Program-made: the position numbers and the translations under genes
Origin: Metallibacterium scheffleri
GTDB lineage: Bacteria; Pseudomonadota; Gammaproteobacteria; Xanthomonadales; Rhodanobacteraceae
DNA length: 64,000 nucleotides
Direction of reading: 5' to 3'
Assembly: GCF_002077135.1 (NCBI RefSeq)
Contig: NZ_LDOS01000002.1
Coordinates: 1,575,865 to 1,639,864, forward strand
The notes under the pieces: model-generated
Told to the model about the DNA's origin: nothing
Database searches by the model: none
Seen by the model: the letters and a program-made list of their open reading frames with translations, nothing else
Shown here: piece by piece, positions 9,180-17,837 of the stretch
Layout of the letters: every line of letters starts with the position of its first letter
How positions within the stretch are numbered: position 1 is the stretch's first letter

Positions 9180-10993
9180 GCCACGATCACCTCGCGGAAC
9201 ATGCCCGCTTCCATGTGGTAGAGCAGGTGGCAGTGGTAGGCCCAGCGCCCCGGTGCGTCGGCGCTGACCAGGTAGCTGATCTGCTGCGCCGGCTGCACGC
9301 TGACGGTGTGCTTGCGCACCTGGAAGCCGCCGTCCGGCGCCTCGACCTCGCTCCACATGCCGTGCAGATGGATCGGGTGGGTCATCATGGTGTCGTTGAT
9401 CAGGGTGATGCGCAGGCGCTCGCCGTAGCGGAACACGATCGGCCTGGCGTCGGAGAACTTCACGCCGTCGAAGCCCCACACGTAGCGCTGCATGTTGCCG
9501 GTGAGGTGCAGGGTCAGCGTGCGCCCCGGCTCGCGCGGATCGAGCGACCCGCCGATCGTGTGCAGGTCGGCGTAGCTCAGCACGCGGCGGCCGTTGTCGC
9601 GCAGACCGACGCCGGGATCTTCGAGGTTGGTGCGCGGGTCGGCCACGCACATGTCCACACTGGGGCCGGTGCGACAGTGCCAGGGCGGCGGGAAGGCGAA
9701 CGGCGCAGCGCCTTCCTGCGCGGACGCCGCCGCGTGGCCGGCGTGCGCCATGTCCGACATCCCGGCCATGCCATTCTTGTCTTTCATGCCCTGCATGCCG
9801 CCGCCGTGCGCGCCGTGGGCCATCCCAGCCATGCCGCCCATCGCCCCCATCATGTCGGTCATGCCCAGCCACGGCACCGGATCCAGCGGCGGTACCGGCG
9901 CTTCCATGCCGGCACGCGGCGCCAGCGTGCCGCGCGCGTAGCCGCTGCGATCCATCGATTGGGCGAAGATCGTGTAGGCCGCGTCGCCGGGCTCGACGAT
10001 CACGTCATAGGTTTCGGCGACGCCGATGCGCAACTCGTCCACCGTCACCGGCTCGACGTCCTGGCCATCGCTGCTGACCACGGTCATCTTCAAGCCCGGG
10101 ATACGCAGGTCGAAGTAGGTCATCGCCGAGCCGTTGATGACGCGCAGACGCACGCGCTCGCCGGGCTTGAACAACGCGGTCCAGTTGCCGGCCGGCGCGG
10201 TGCCGTTGAGCAGGTAGGTATAGGTGTAGGCCGACACGTCGCTGAGGTCGGTCGGGTTCATGCGCATCCGGTTCCACATGCGCCGCCTGGCCAGCGCCGC
10301 GCGGATGCCGATGCGCTCGACATCGCGCATGAAATCGAGCGCGGTCGGCTGGCCGAAGTTGTAGTAGTCGCTCTGGCGCTTGAGCGTGGCGAGGATGGTG
10401 TCGGGGTTCTGGTCGGTCCAGTCGCTGAGCATCACCACGTAGTCGCGATCGGCGCGGACCCCGGCGCCGTCGCGCGCCTCGACCACGATCGGTCCGTACA
10501 GGCCCTGCTGCTCCTGGAAACCCGAATGCGAGTGGTACCAATAGGTGCCGGTCTGGCGCACCGGGAAGCGGTAGGTGAACGTCTCGCCCGGCGCGATACC
10601 GGGAAAGCTCAGGCCCGGCACGCCGTCCATCCGGAACGGCAGCAGGATGCCGTGCCAGTGGATCGAGCTGGTCACCGGCAGCGTGTTGCGCACGCGCAGG
10701 GTGACGGTGTCGCCCTCGCGCCAGCGCAGGATCGGCGCCGGCAACTGGCGGTTGACCACGATCGCGCTACGCGCGTGGCCGGTGAAATCGACCGCCATGG
10801 TGCCGATGGTCAGATCGAACTCGGTGCCGCTGAGCACGGCGGGATACGCCGTGGCTGCCGGCGCGGCCAGCGCGAAGCGCGGCAGCAGGCCGACGCCGAG
10901 CGCGGCGCCACCCAGCGCGAGCCCCTGCATGAAGCGGCGACGGGACGGATCGGGCACGGCGGGACCCTTGGATTGAACAAGAATGCGGGACAT
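9176..10993 (-). CDS. copA: Copper resistance multicopper oxidase CopA
   Basis: Periplasmic multicopper oxidase that binds copper and oxidises Cu(I) to the less toxic Cu(II). The 605-residue protein starts with a Tat signal (SRRRFMQGLALGG, residues 18-30). Copper-ligand motifs are HWHG at 112-115, YWYHSHSGF, HPIHLHGMW and the C-terminal HCHLLYHMEAGMF. A Met/His-rich insert (GGMAGMAHGAHGGGMQGMKD) is characteristic of CopA. The start at 10993 has a GGAG ribosome site and fits the usual family length; a much longer same-frame extension overlaps the CopL-like gene and is rejected. It is co-transcribed with copB. Confidence 0.95.
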   Translation of the reverse strand: MSRILVQSKGPAVPDPSRRRFMQGLALGGAALGVGLLPRFALAAPAATAYPAVLSGTEFDLTIGTMAVDFTGHARSAIVVNRQLPAPILRWREGDTVTLRVRNTLPVTSSIHWHGILLPFRMDGVPGLSFPGIAPGETFTYRFPVRQTGTYWYHSHSGFQEQQGLYGPIVVEARDGAGVRADRDYVVMLSDWTDQNPDTILATLKRQSDYYNFGQPTALDFMRDVERIGIRAALARRRMWNRMRMNPTDLSDVSAYTYTYLLNGTAPAGNWTALFKPGERVRLRVINGSAMTYFDLRIPGLKMTVVSSDGQDVEPVTVDELRIGVAETYDVIVEPGDAAYTIFAQSMDRSGYARGTLAPRAGMEAPVPPLDPVPWLGMTDMMGAMGGMAGMAHGAHGGGMQGMKDKNGMAGMSDMAHAGHAAASAQEGAAPFAFPPPWHCRTGPSVDMCVADPRTNLEDPGVGLRDNGRRVLSYADLHTIGGSLDPREPGRTLTLHLTGNMQRYVWGFDGVKFSDARPIVFRYGERLRITLINDTMMTHPIHLHGMWSEVEAPDGGFQVRKHTVSVQPAQQISYLVSADAPGRWAYHCHLLYHMEAGMFREVIVA

Positions 10994-11085
10994 GGCAACT
11001 CCGGAACGCGAGAACAGGCCGCGCTCGGCACGGCACGGCGTCAATCGGGCAAGGCAGGAGCGTCGCGCGCAGCGACGCGGCGCGT

Positions 11086-11481
11086 TCAGGCGGCTGGCGG
11101 TCGCAGCGGCGGAGCGGTGATCATGGGTGCGAGGGCGGGGCGGCGCAGCCGCAACAGATCGCGCCCCGCACGCGACGTCCGCATCGACAGCGCAGCCACC
11201 GGCAGAGCCGCGGCACCACACACGCTGACACAACCGCAGCAATATCCACCACTGCAGGCAGGCTGCGCGTGGCTGCAGCAATCGTACCCGGCCGCGGATG
11301 CATCGGCGCAGTGCGCGGCTACCGGCTGGCCAGCGTGCGACATCGGCGCGGCATGCTTCATGGTCGTCGCCATCGCCAGTGCAGTCTGCATGGCAGGCAG
11401 CGGCAGCGTGAGCACCATGCCCGCCCATGCCAGCAGGGCCAGCACGAACAGACGGCGGAACGGGACGGCAGAAAGATGCAT
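11086..11481 (-). CDS. CopL-like small secreted Cys/His-rich protein
   Basis: A 131-residue protein with a signal peptide (RLFVLALLAWAGMVLTLPLP) and a Cys/His-rich region with DCCSHAQPACSGGYCCGC near residues 68-85. In Xanthomonas a comparable gene, copL, precedes copAB and is needed for copper-induced expression. The position here, 92 bp upstream of copA on the same strand, matches. The sequence match to CopL is by general composition only, so the name is tentative. A metal-binding or sensing role in the periplasm is likely. Confidence 0.65.
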   Translation of the reverse strand: MHLSAVPFRRLFVLALLAWAGMVLTLPLPAMQTALAMATTMKHAAPMSHAGQPVAAHCADASAAGYDCCSHAQPACSGGYCCGCVSVCGAAALPVAALSMRTSRAGRDLLRLRRPALAPMITAPPLRPPAA

Positions 11482-11594
11482 GGGCCGCAGCGTAATTTCT
11501 CCGTAATGTCAACGCAACCCAGAAGGCGCTCCGCGGTCGGCATCCGTGCGCTCCGTGCCACGTACACTTGCCGTGCCGCCTGTCGAGCCTTGCA

Positions 11595-12437
11595 ATGAAT
11601 TATCGCCACCGCTTCCATGCCGGCAACTTTGCCGATGTCCTCAAGCACACGATCCTGCTGGGCGTGCTCGATGCGCTCAAGCGCAAGCCGGCGCCGTTCG
11701 CGTATCTGGACACGCACGCCGGCAGCGGCGTCTACGCGCTTGACTCGGAGGCCGCGCGCAAGACCGGCGAGTTCCGCGCCGGCGTGCTGCGCGTACTCGA
11801 TGCCAGCGATCTGCCGCCGTTGCTGCGCAGCTACGTCGAGGCCGTGCGCGCCTGTGATGCGGGCACGCCGCTGGCGCGCTACCCCGGTTCGCCATGGCTG
11901 GCACAGCACGCGCTGCGCGCGCAGGATCGCGCCGTGCTGTGCGAACTGCTGCCGGATGAAGCCACCGCATTGCGCGGCCAGTTCCACGGCGATGCACGCA
12001 TGCAAGTGCACCAGCGCGACGGTTACGAAGCCTTGTCCGCGCTGCTGCCGCCGGCGGAAAAGCGCGGCCTGGTGCTGATCGACCCCCCGTTCGAGGCGCA
12101 GGAAGCCGAGTTCAAGCTGATCCAGCGCGCACTGGCCACGGCGCTGTCGCGCTGGCCCGGGGGCATGTTTGCGGTGTGGTATCCGATCAAGCTGCAACGC
12201 ACGCGCGAGCCGTTGCTGCGCTGGTTGCGCGGCAGCGCGGCGCAGTCGGTGCTGGTGGCCGAACTGGCGGTGCGCGCGGAAAATTCGCCGCTGCGCTTGA
12301 ACGGCTGCGGCGTGGCTCTGCTCAATCCGCCGTGGAAGCTGGATCAGGCCTTGTTCGCGGCCCTGCCTGCACTGGCGCGACTGCTGGGCGAGGACGGCCA
12401 GGGCGATTCGCGCCTGCTCTGGCTGAAGCGTGAATGA
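11595..12437 (+). CDS. rlmJ: 23S rRNA (adenine2030-N6)-methyltransferase RlmJ
   Basis: SAM-dependent methyltransferase that modifies A2030 of 23S rRNA. The start MNYRHRFHAGNFADVLKH is nearly invariant in RlmJ, so ATG 11595 is chosen over one nine codons earlier. Catalytic motif IV is DPPFE in LVLIDPPFEAQE, and YLDTHAGSG carries the first SAM motif. At 280 aa the length is normal. It is transcribed away from the copper operon, with the shared 113-bp intergenic region likely holding promoters for both. Confident assignment. Confidence 0.95.
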   Translation: MNYRHRFHAGNFADVLKHTILLGVLDALKRKPAPFAYLDTHAGSGVYALDSEAARKTGEFRAGVLRVLDASDLPPLLRSYVEAVRACDAGTPLARYPGSPWLAQHALRAQDRAVLCELLPDEATALRGQFHGDARMQVHQRDGYEALSALLPPAEKRGLVLIDPPFEAQEAEFKLIQRALATALSRWPGGMFAVWYPIKLQRTREPLLRWLRGSAAQSVLVAELAVRAENSPLRLNGCGVALLNPPWKLDQALFAALPALARLLGEDGQGDSRLLWLKRE

Positions 12438-12507
12438 GTCCGGTGGTGCTCACGCTACCGCACCCGGCTATGGCTATGCTGCGAACACCAATACACGGGG
12501 AGTTTCC

Positions 12508-13020
12508 ATGCGCCGCCTGCCGCGATCGTTGTCACTGACATTGTTATCCCTGTCCGCCGCACTGCTGCTTGCCGCCTGCGCGCCGGCGCCCATTTTCAAA
12601 CCCAGCGCGAATGTCGCCAATGTGCCGCCGGAGACCGTGGCGCAGGCGCCCGAGCGCTACACCGGGCGCGCGGTGATCTGGGGTGGCCAGGTGGTGGCGG
12701 TGCAGAACATGCCCGACAGCACCGAGATCCAGATCCTCGGCTATCCGCTGGACAGCTCGCAGCGGCCGCTGCCCAACAGCCCGGTGGGCGGGCGCTTCAT
12801 CGCCATCATGCGGGGCTACGTCGAGCCGCTGAACTATCCGGCCGGCGCGCTGGTCACGCTCACGGGCCACATCGAGGGCGTGCGCGTGGGCACCGTGGGC
12901 GACGCGTCGTACACCTTCCCGCTGGTGCGCGTGGATGCATCGCACGTATGGACCGCGGCCGAGTTGCGCAGTGACAAGCCACACGTCAGCTTCGGCTTGG
13001 GGGTGGGCATCATTCGCTGA
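12508..13020 (+). CDS. Slp-family outer-membrane lipoprotein
   Basis: A 170-residue lipoprotein. The signal peptide ends with the lipobox LLAACAP, with the lipidated Cys at about residue 23. The mature domain (YTGRAVIWGGQVVAVQN, TEIQILGYPLD, GRFIAIMRGYVEP) matches the Slp starvation-inducible lipoprotein family, whose function is unclear but linked to outer-membrane stability under stress. A GGGGAG ribosome site supports ATG 12508; an earlier in-frame ATG overlapping rlmJ lacks support. It ends 50 bp from the convergent DUF2058 gene. Confidence 0.9.
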   Translation: MRRLPRSLSLTLLSLSAALLLAACAPAPIFKPSANVANVPPETVAQAPERYTGRAVIWGGQVVAVQNMPDSTEIQILGYPLDSSQRPLPNSPVGGRFIAIMRGYVEPLNYPAGALVTLTGHIEGVRVGTVGDASYTFPLVRVDASHVWTAAELRSDKPHVSFGLGVGIIR

Positions 13021-13070
13021 CGCAGCGACACCCGACACACTGCCTAGCCCGACTCCACGCAATGCGCGGC

Positions 13071-13727
13071 TCAAGCCGGATCGGGCATGGCGCCAAACTC
13101 GTCCGCATCATCGGCCGCGCCCGGATCAGGCAGCAACGCCAGGTGTTGCGGTGCGCACTCGCGCACCGCTTCGGCCAGCGCGCGCTCGACCAGCCAATAG
13201 CGCCCGTCGAGCTGGATCACACCCAGCTCGCCAGCGTTGAGCGCATGCAACTGTGCAGCATCCACGTGCACGCGACGAATCTTGCCGCCGTATTCGAAAT
13301 GGCGCATCAGTTCGGCATCGGCGCGATTGAGCGTCTTGCCCTGCACCAGCGCGTGCGCCTTTTCACGCTGTTCCTTGCGCAGCCGCGCACGCTCGACGGC
13401 GATGCGCTCGGCGGCGGCCTTCTCGCGTTGCTCCTGCGCATGGCGCAAGGCATAGGCGCGCGCGAGATCGATTTCTTCCTGGCTCGCATCAGCACGACGC
13501 GGCGAAGGTTTGCCGGCGGCATGTATCGGGCTGCCGCCGCGCCCGCGCTGCGCGACACGCGCGGCATCAGGTCCGCGCGACGGGCTTGCATCGCGCCGGC
13601 CTGACTTGTCATGCGTGCCGCGGCTTGCAGGTGCCTGCGCCACGCGCTCGCCATGCGCCGGCGCGACGGGTTTCGGACTGGGCTTCAAACCCGCTTTCAG
13701 CAGTTGATCACGCAGGGAATCGACCAT
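13071..13727 (-). CDS. DUF2058 (YaiL-like) nucleoprotein-type protein
   Basis: A 218-residue protein of the DUF2058 family. It starts MVDSLRDQLLKAGL, the characteristic N-terminus. A long basic, charged coiled region follows (residues 60-130, KEQREKAHALVQ), then a conserved C-terminal domain with FEYGGKIRRVHVDAAQLHAL and GRYWLVERALAE. The family has been loosely annotated as nucleoprotein or polynucleotide-associated; no activity is shown by the sequence. The start 13727 is preferred to one 16 codons upstream because of family conservation. It lies just downstream of slyX. Confidence 0.87.
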   Translation of the reverse strand: MVDSLRDQLLKAGLKPSPKPVAPAHGERVAQAPASRGTHDKSGRRDASPSRGPDAARVAQRGRGGSPIHAAGKPSPRRADASQEEIDLARAYALRHAQEQREKAAAERIAVERARLRKEQREKAHALVQGKTLNRADAELMRHFEYGGKIRRVHVDAAQLHALNAGELGVIQLDGRYWLVERALAEAVRECAPQHLALLPDPGAADDADEFGAMPDPA

Positions 13728-13774
13728 GAGGCACTCGGCAGTGTGATTCGCGGCGCAGACACGCCGTGGGACCA

Positions 13775-13987
13775 TCAGTAATGCGGCGGTGGCGGCTCGC
13801 TGCGCACATCCGGTGCCAGCGCGGTACGCACGCCCGCCAGTTCCAGACGCAGCTCGGTGACGATGCGCTCGAGGCGGTCAAGGCGCAGGGCGCGCTCGGC
13901 ATCGGTGGCGAGCAGACCGTGCAGCGCTTCGTCGAGAAAACTCAGCCGGATTTCCAGTTCGGTCAGGCGATTTTCAAGTGTGCTCAT
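13775..13987 (-). CDS. slyX: SlyX-family small coiled-coil protein
   Basis: A 70-residue acidic coiled-coil protein: MSTLENRLTELEIRLSFLDE, then LLATDAERALRLDRLERIV, ending in the SlyX hallmark SEPPPPHY. Function is unknown in the family. It starts 8 bp after the ugd stop and is probably co-transcribed with it. An in-frame ATG far upstream lies inside ugd and is discounted. Confidence 0.92.
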   Translation of the reverse strand: MSTLENRLTELEIRLSFLDEALHGLLATDAERALRLDRLERIVTELRLELAGVRTALAPDVRSEPPPPHY

Positions 13988-13994
13988 GGCGTGC

Positions 13995-15338
13995 TCATGC
14001 GTGGGAATCCACCGAGCGGCCGCGGCCGATGCCGTAATAGGCCAGGCCGGCGCTCTCGACCGCGGCGGGATCGTACAGGTTGCGGCCATCAAACAGAACG
14101 GGCGTGGCCAGCGCGGCACGGATGCGCGCGAAGTCCGGGCTGCGAAATACTTTCCACTCGGTCACCAGCACCAAGGCATCCGCGCCTTGCAGCGCCTCGT
14201 AGGGCTGCACGCACAGCGTCAGATCCGCGCGTTCGCCATAAAAGCGCCGGGTTTCGCGCTGTGCTTCCGGATCGTAGGCACGCACGTGCGCACCGGCGCC
14301 CCACAGCGCCTCCATCAGCGTGCGGCTGGGCGCCGCGCGCATGTCATCGGTATTGGGTTTGAACGCCAGCCCCCACAGGGCAATGGTCTTGCCGCGCAGA
14401 TCGCCGCCGAAGTGGCGCTGGATCAGTGCGAACAGGTGCTGTTTCTGCGCCTGGTTGACCGCTTCCACCGCCTGCAGCAACCGTGGCGCGTAACCGTGTG
14501 TCTCGGCGGTGTGCACCAGTGCCTGCACATCCTTGGGAAAACACGAACCACCGTAACCCGCGCCGGGATAGATGAAGTGGTAGCCGATGCGCGGATCGGC
14601 GCCAATGCCCTGGCGCACCAGCTCCACGTCGGCACCGACACGCTCGGCGAGATTGGCGATTTCGTTCATGAAGCTGATCTTGGTCGCCAGCATGGCGTTG
14701 GCGGCGTACTTGGTCAGCTCGGCCGAGCGTGTGTCCATGGCCACGATGCGCTCGTGATTGCGGTTGAACGGCGCATACAAGCGCTTGAGCAGGGCCAGGG
14801 CACGCGCGCTGTCGCTGCCGATGATGATGCGATCGGGGCGCATGCAGTCATCGACCGCATCGCCTTCCTTGAGAAATTCCGGGTTGGAAACGACATCGAA
14901 CGGCACCTGCACACCGCGCGCGGCAAGCGCCTGATCGATGCGCGCGCACACACGCTCGGCGGTGCCCACCGGCACCGTGGACTTGTTCACCACAACGGCG
15001 TAATCGCGCAGGTGCTCGCCGATGCTCGCGGCCACCGCCAGAACGTGGCGCAGATCGGCGCTGCCGTCCTCGTCCGGAGGCGTGCCGACCGCGATGAACA
15101 GCACCTCTCCATGCGCGACGCCTGCGGCGGCATCCGTGGTGAAATCCAGCAGGCCCGCGGCGTGATTGCGCTGCACCATCGGCGCCAGGCCGGGCTCGAA
15201 GATCGGCACCACACCCTGCTTCAGCGCGGCGATCTTGTCGGCGTCGATGTCCACGCACAGCACATGGTTGCCCATCTCGGCCAGGCAAGCACCGGTGACC
15301 AGACCTACATAACCGGTGCCGAACAGGGTGATGCGCAT
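13995..15338 (-). CDS. ugd: UDP-glucose 6-dehydrogenase
   Basis: NAD-dependent enzyme that oxidises UDP-glucose to UDP-glucuronate for surface polysaccharides or lipid A modification. The N-terminal Rossmann motif is [20 protein letters not shown]. The conserved NKSTVPVGT and [18 protein letters not shown] segments and the catalytic Cys266 in [14 protein letters not shown] are present. Length 447 aa is normal. The C-terminal UDP-binding domain ([19 protein letters not shown]) is intact. It is the lead gene of a ugd-slyX-DUF2058 set on the minus strand, after the FKBP terminator. Confidence 0.95.
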   Translation of the reverse strand: MRITLFGTGYVGLVTGACLAEMGNHVLCVDIDADKIAALKQGVVPIFEPGLAPMVQRNHAAGLLDFTTDAAAGVAHGEVLFIAVGTPPDEDGSADLRHVLAVAASIGEHLRDYAVVVNKSTVPVGTAERVCARIDQALAARGVQVPFDVVSNPEFLKEGDAVDDCMRPDRIIIGSDSARALALLKRLYAPFNRNHERIVAMDTRSAELTKYAANAMLATKISFMNEIANLAERVGADVELVRQGIGADPRIGYHFIYPGAGYGGSCFPKDVQALVHTAETHGYAPRLLQAVEAVNQAQKQHLFALIQRHFGGDLRGKTIALWGLAFKPNTDDMRAAPSRTLMEALWGAGAHVRAYDPEAQRETRRFYGERADLTLCVQPYEALQGADALVLVTEWKVFRSPDFARIRAALATPVLFDGRNLYDPAAVESAGLAYYGIGRGRSVDSHA

Positions 15339-15408
15339 GCGCGGGCTCGCGTCGTCAAAAGCCGGATTCTAGCCGCTGCGCGAAGCGTGGCGTGGCCGTC
15401 GCGGCGCT

Positions 15409-15438
15409 AAAAAAAACGGGGCGCGACTGGCGCGCCCC
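15409..15438 (-). terminator. Rho-independent terminator after the FKBP gene
   Basis: Perfect 8-bp stem GGGGCGCG (15418-15425) / CGCGCCCC (15431-15438) with a 5-nt loop, followed on the minus strand by a run of eight U (A at 15409-15416). It terminates the FKBP gene, which ends at 15471. Confidence 0.9.
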
Positions 15439-15470
15439 TCATCGCCACTGCGAACGCAGTGGTCATGCAA

Positions 15471-16217
15471 TTACTTGTTGCCACCCGCGGCTGGCGGTGC
15501 CTGGTCAGCGGCCTGCGGCGGCATGATCTTCAGTGTCTGGATATCGAAGATCAGCGTGGCATTGGGCGGCATCGGGCCGGGCGGATTGGCGCCGTAAGCC
15601 AGGTTGGCCGGGATGAACAGCTTGAAGTGGCTGCCCACCGGGAACATGGTCAGGCCTTCGCGGAAGCCAGGGATCACGTTGGCCAGCGGGATCGAAGCTG
15701 GACCACCGTGATCGGCCGAAGCGTCGAACTTCTGTCCGTTGATGAAGGTGCCGGTGTAATTGATCTGCACCGTGTCACTGGCGGTCGGCTTGGGGCCCGT
15801 GCCCATCTTGATCACTTCGTACTGCAAGCCGTCCGGCAGCGTCTTCACGCCGGGCGCGGTCTTGTTCTTGGCGAGGAATGCGGCACCCTGGATTTCGTTG
15901 GTCTTGCTTTCCTGGGCACGTGCGGCCTCGGCTTTGGCCTGCAGCTTCTTCATGAAAGCTGCACGCACGGTCTTGGCTTCGGCCTCGCTTATCGCCGGCT
16001 TCTGCCCGGAAAGCACGGTGCGCAGAGCGTCGGCGACGATCGCCGGATCAAGTTCCTGGCGCACCAGCGGCGGGATGCCACTGGCCAGGTCCATGCCGAC
16101 GAGATAGCTGTTCTTGGCCTTCTCGGTGGTCAGGGCCGGAGCCGCGTGGGCCAGGCTGACACCCAGCGTGGCTGTCAGTGCCGCCGCGAGCAGCGCGGGG
16201 CGCAGAATCTTGGACAT
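15471..16217 (-). CDS. Periplasmic FKBP-type peptidyl-prolyl isomerase (FkpA/Mip-like)
   Basis: A 248-residue exported foldase. Signal peptide residues 1-25 (ending SLAHAAPA) are followed by an N-terminal helical dimerisation domain (AEAKTVRAAFMKKLQAKAEA) and a C-terminal FKBP domain at about 125-225 with VQINYTGTFINGQKFDAS, VIPGFREGLTMFPVGSHF and LAYGANPPGP. It catalyses proline isomerisation in envelope proteins. The tail is Pro/Ala-rich and disordered. It is a single-gene unit ending in a strong terminator. Confidence 0.93.
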   Translation of the reverse strand: MSKILRPALLAAALTATLGVSLAHAAPALTTEKAKNSYLVGMDLASGIPPLVRQELDPAIVADALRTVLSGQKPAISEAEAKTVRAAFMKKLQAKAEAARAQESKTNEIQGAAFLAKNKTAPGVKTLPDGLQYEVIKMGTGPKPTASDTVQINYTGTFINGQKFDASADHGGPASIPLANVIPGFREGLTMFPVGSHFKLFIPANLAYGANPPGPMPPNATLIFDIQTLKIMPPQAADQAPPAAGGNK

Positions 16218-16492
16218 TCGGGTTTCCTCAGTGGATGGGCAAGACCTCAGGCCACTGCGGCGCCGAGGCGAGAACGCATTGTGAGGCTACCGCAAGCCCT
16301 TGGCAAACCGTGCCCGCGCTTGCCCAAGCACTGATGCAGCCGCGATTCATGCACGGCGGTTGCCGGCTGCTGAAGGCCACCCGCGACGCTGACGTCGGCG
16401 GCATTGTCGATGCATGCGCGCCGCGCGCGCGACTCGATGCGAAAACTGTTGACGCCTTGCAATGGCCTCCGTACCATTTCGGGTTCCAGTGT

Positions 16493-16568
<76 letters not shown>

Positions 16569-16576
16569 ACTCCGTT

Positions 16577-16652
16577 GTCCCCATCGTCTAGAGGCCTAGG
16601 ACATCACCCTTTCACGGTGGCGACCGGGGTTCGAATCCCCGTGGGGACGCCA
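16577..16652 (+). tRNA. tRNA-Glu (TTC)
   Basis: A complete 76-nt tRNA with CCA. The acceptor is GTCCCCA / TGGGGAC, the anticodon loop CTTTCAC gives anticodon TTC, and the T-arm is CGGGGTTCGAATCCCCG. It starts 8 nt after tRNA-Ala, so the two are one transcript. Confidence 0.96.
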
Positions 16653-16724
16653 ATTCGGCCACGCTGTGGCGGCACGGGTTGTTAGCGGATTGTGCGTTTG
16701 TGTTGTTGCTGTTTGCTGTTGCGC

Positions 16725-16801
16725 GGAGCGGTAGTTCAGCTGGTTAGAATGCTGGCCTGTCACGCCGGAGGTCGCGGGTTCGAGTCCCGTCCGCTCCGCC
16801 A
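16725..16801 (+). tRNA. tRNA-Asp (GTC)
   Basis: A complete 77-nt tRNA with CCA. The acceptor is GGAGCGG / CCGCTCC, the anticodon stem-loop CTGGC-CTGTCAC-GCCGG gives anticodon GTC, and the T-arm is GCGGGTTCGAGTCCCGT. Its 3' end is followed by an integrase remnant, so this gene may have been an integration target. Confidence 0.96.
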
Positions 16802-16835
16802 TTTCAACTAACTACAACATCCATGAAATACCCTG

Positions 16836-16860
16836 AAGCCCGCATTCCGGCGGGCTTTTT
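16836..16860 (+). terminator. Rho-independent terminator of the tRNA cluster
   Basis: Stem AAGCCCGC (16836-16843) / GCGGGCTT (16850-16857) with a 6-nt loop, running into a T tract to 16860. It ends the tRNA Ala-Glu-Asp transcript on the plus strand. Confidence 0.88.
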
Positions 16861-16964
16861 CTTGCCCCTACTTCCCCGAAGGCATCCTGGATTTCCCTTG
16901 TTTGGGCCAAGGTTGGCGGTACTTTTGGCGGGTCCGCTCTCTGCGCAGCTGTAGATACCGCCAG

Positions 16965-17237
16965 ATGATCGACGAAGCAACTCTGTCGGCCGCCGAGCCA
17001 CGGGACAAGCCCTACAGGGTGTATCCAGGCAACGGGCTGTATCTGATCGTGCTGCCAAACGGCGCGAAATGGTGGCGCTACAACGTGCGACGCAATGGCA
17101 TCAACACCACGCTATCGCTGGGTCCCTTCCCCGCGGTGTCGATGGCTGAAGCTCTTGCGGAGCGCGGTATCCTTCGCACACAAGCACGCATGGGCATTGA
17201 TCCCGCTGCAGCGCGACGCGCGCCATTTAGCAATATG
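16965..17237 (+). pseudogene. Remnant of a tyrosine integrase (Arm DNA-binding, DUF4102 domain)
   Basis: From ATG 16965 about 86 residues match the N-terminal arm-binding domain of P4-type integrases: KPYRVYPGNGLYLIVLPNGA, KWWRYNVRRNGINTTLSLGP, and a final ARMGIDPAAARRA. After about 17222 the frame runs into unrelated sequence, so the core-binding and catalytic domains are missing. Upstream, TTGGCGG occurs twice (16913-16919, 16925-16931), resembling arm-type direct repeats. The location beside tRNA-Asp fits the decayed end of an integrated element. No second att copy was seen nearby. Confidence 0.75.
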
Positions 17238-17248
17238 TGGGTCACGTC

Positions 17249-17273
17249 AAAACCCGGAGCGATCCGGGTTTTT
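17249..17273 (-). terminator. Rho-independent terminator after the DUF1249 gene
   Basis: Stem AAAACCCGGA (17249-17258) / TCCGGGTTTT (17263-17272) with loop GCGA. Both strands carry U-rich flanks, so it may work in both directions. It sits 17 bp downstream of the minus-strand DUF1249 stop. Confidence 0.85.
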
Positions 17274-17289
17274 GCATTGCGGCCTGGGC

Positions 17290-17778
17290 TCAGGCGCGCA
17301 GCGGCTCGGGGTCGTGCGCGGGCACCGCGACCAGGGTCTGTGGCGCATGGCCGTGCGCGTCCAGAAACTCCAACCAGCGGCTGAGAAAGCTGGCCATGCG
17401 CAGGCGATGCCGCAAAATCAGCGGCGGCGGCGCGCGCAGATTCAGCACGTCCCAACGGCCGCGACCCGGATGACAGTGCAGCGCCTCGGCCAGGTGCGCG
17501 TCGGTATACATGCGAATCTGCGCCTCCGGCGCACGGCGCCCGGTATCCGGATCATGGAACGCATAGGTGAGTTCCAGCTCCAGCGTGTACGCATGTCGCT
17601 CGCGCAGATCGAGATGCACGTTCATGCCGTCGCCCACATCGGACATGTAAATACCCGGCGCGCGCATGCGCAGCGCGAACAGGCGTTCAAGGCGGTGAAA
17701 GCTCTCGGCCTGCAGGCCCATCAGCATGCTGAAGCGGCCCGGCAGCAAAGCGGAGATTTCGCGTGCAGTGAGGTACAT
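17290..17778 (-). CDS. DUF1249 (YqiB-like) protein
   Basis: A 162-residue cytosolic protein of the DUF1249 family, recognised by LTYAFHDPDTGRRAPEAQIR and MYTDAHLAEALHC plus a C-terminal LILRHRLRMASFLSRWLEFL. In enterobacteria YqiB sits with nudF and cpdA; here it lies between a tRNA/terminator region and ppsR. No catalytic motif is evident and the function is unknown. It ends before a strong terminator and starts 59 bp after the ppsR stop. Confidence 0.87.
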   Translation of the reverse strand: MYLTAREISALLPGRFSMLMGLQAESFHRLERLFALRMRAPGIYMSDVGDGMNVHLDLRERHAYTLELELTYAFHDPDTGRRAPEAQIRMYTDAHLAEALHCHPGRGRWDVLNLRAPPPLILRHRLRMASFLSRWLEFLDAHGHAPQTLVAVPAHDPEPLRA

Positions 17779-17837
17779 GGGGCGAGCTTAGCATCGTGCC
17801 AGCGAAGTTCAGTTGCAGCAGAACGCGCCATACGTGG

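Noticed and set aside
8073-9872. Long N-terminal extension of copB
   Set aside because: The first 231 residues overlap copA in another frame and are Arg/His-rich; the true start with a signal peptide is at 9179.
9215-11506. 763-residue plus-strand frame
   Set aside because: Antisense to copA; high GC keeps the opposite strand open. No recognisable domain.
13857-15410. 517-residue plus-strand frame
   Set aside because: Antisense to ugd, which has all its catalytic motifs on the minus strand.
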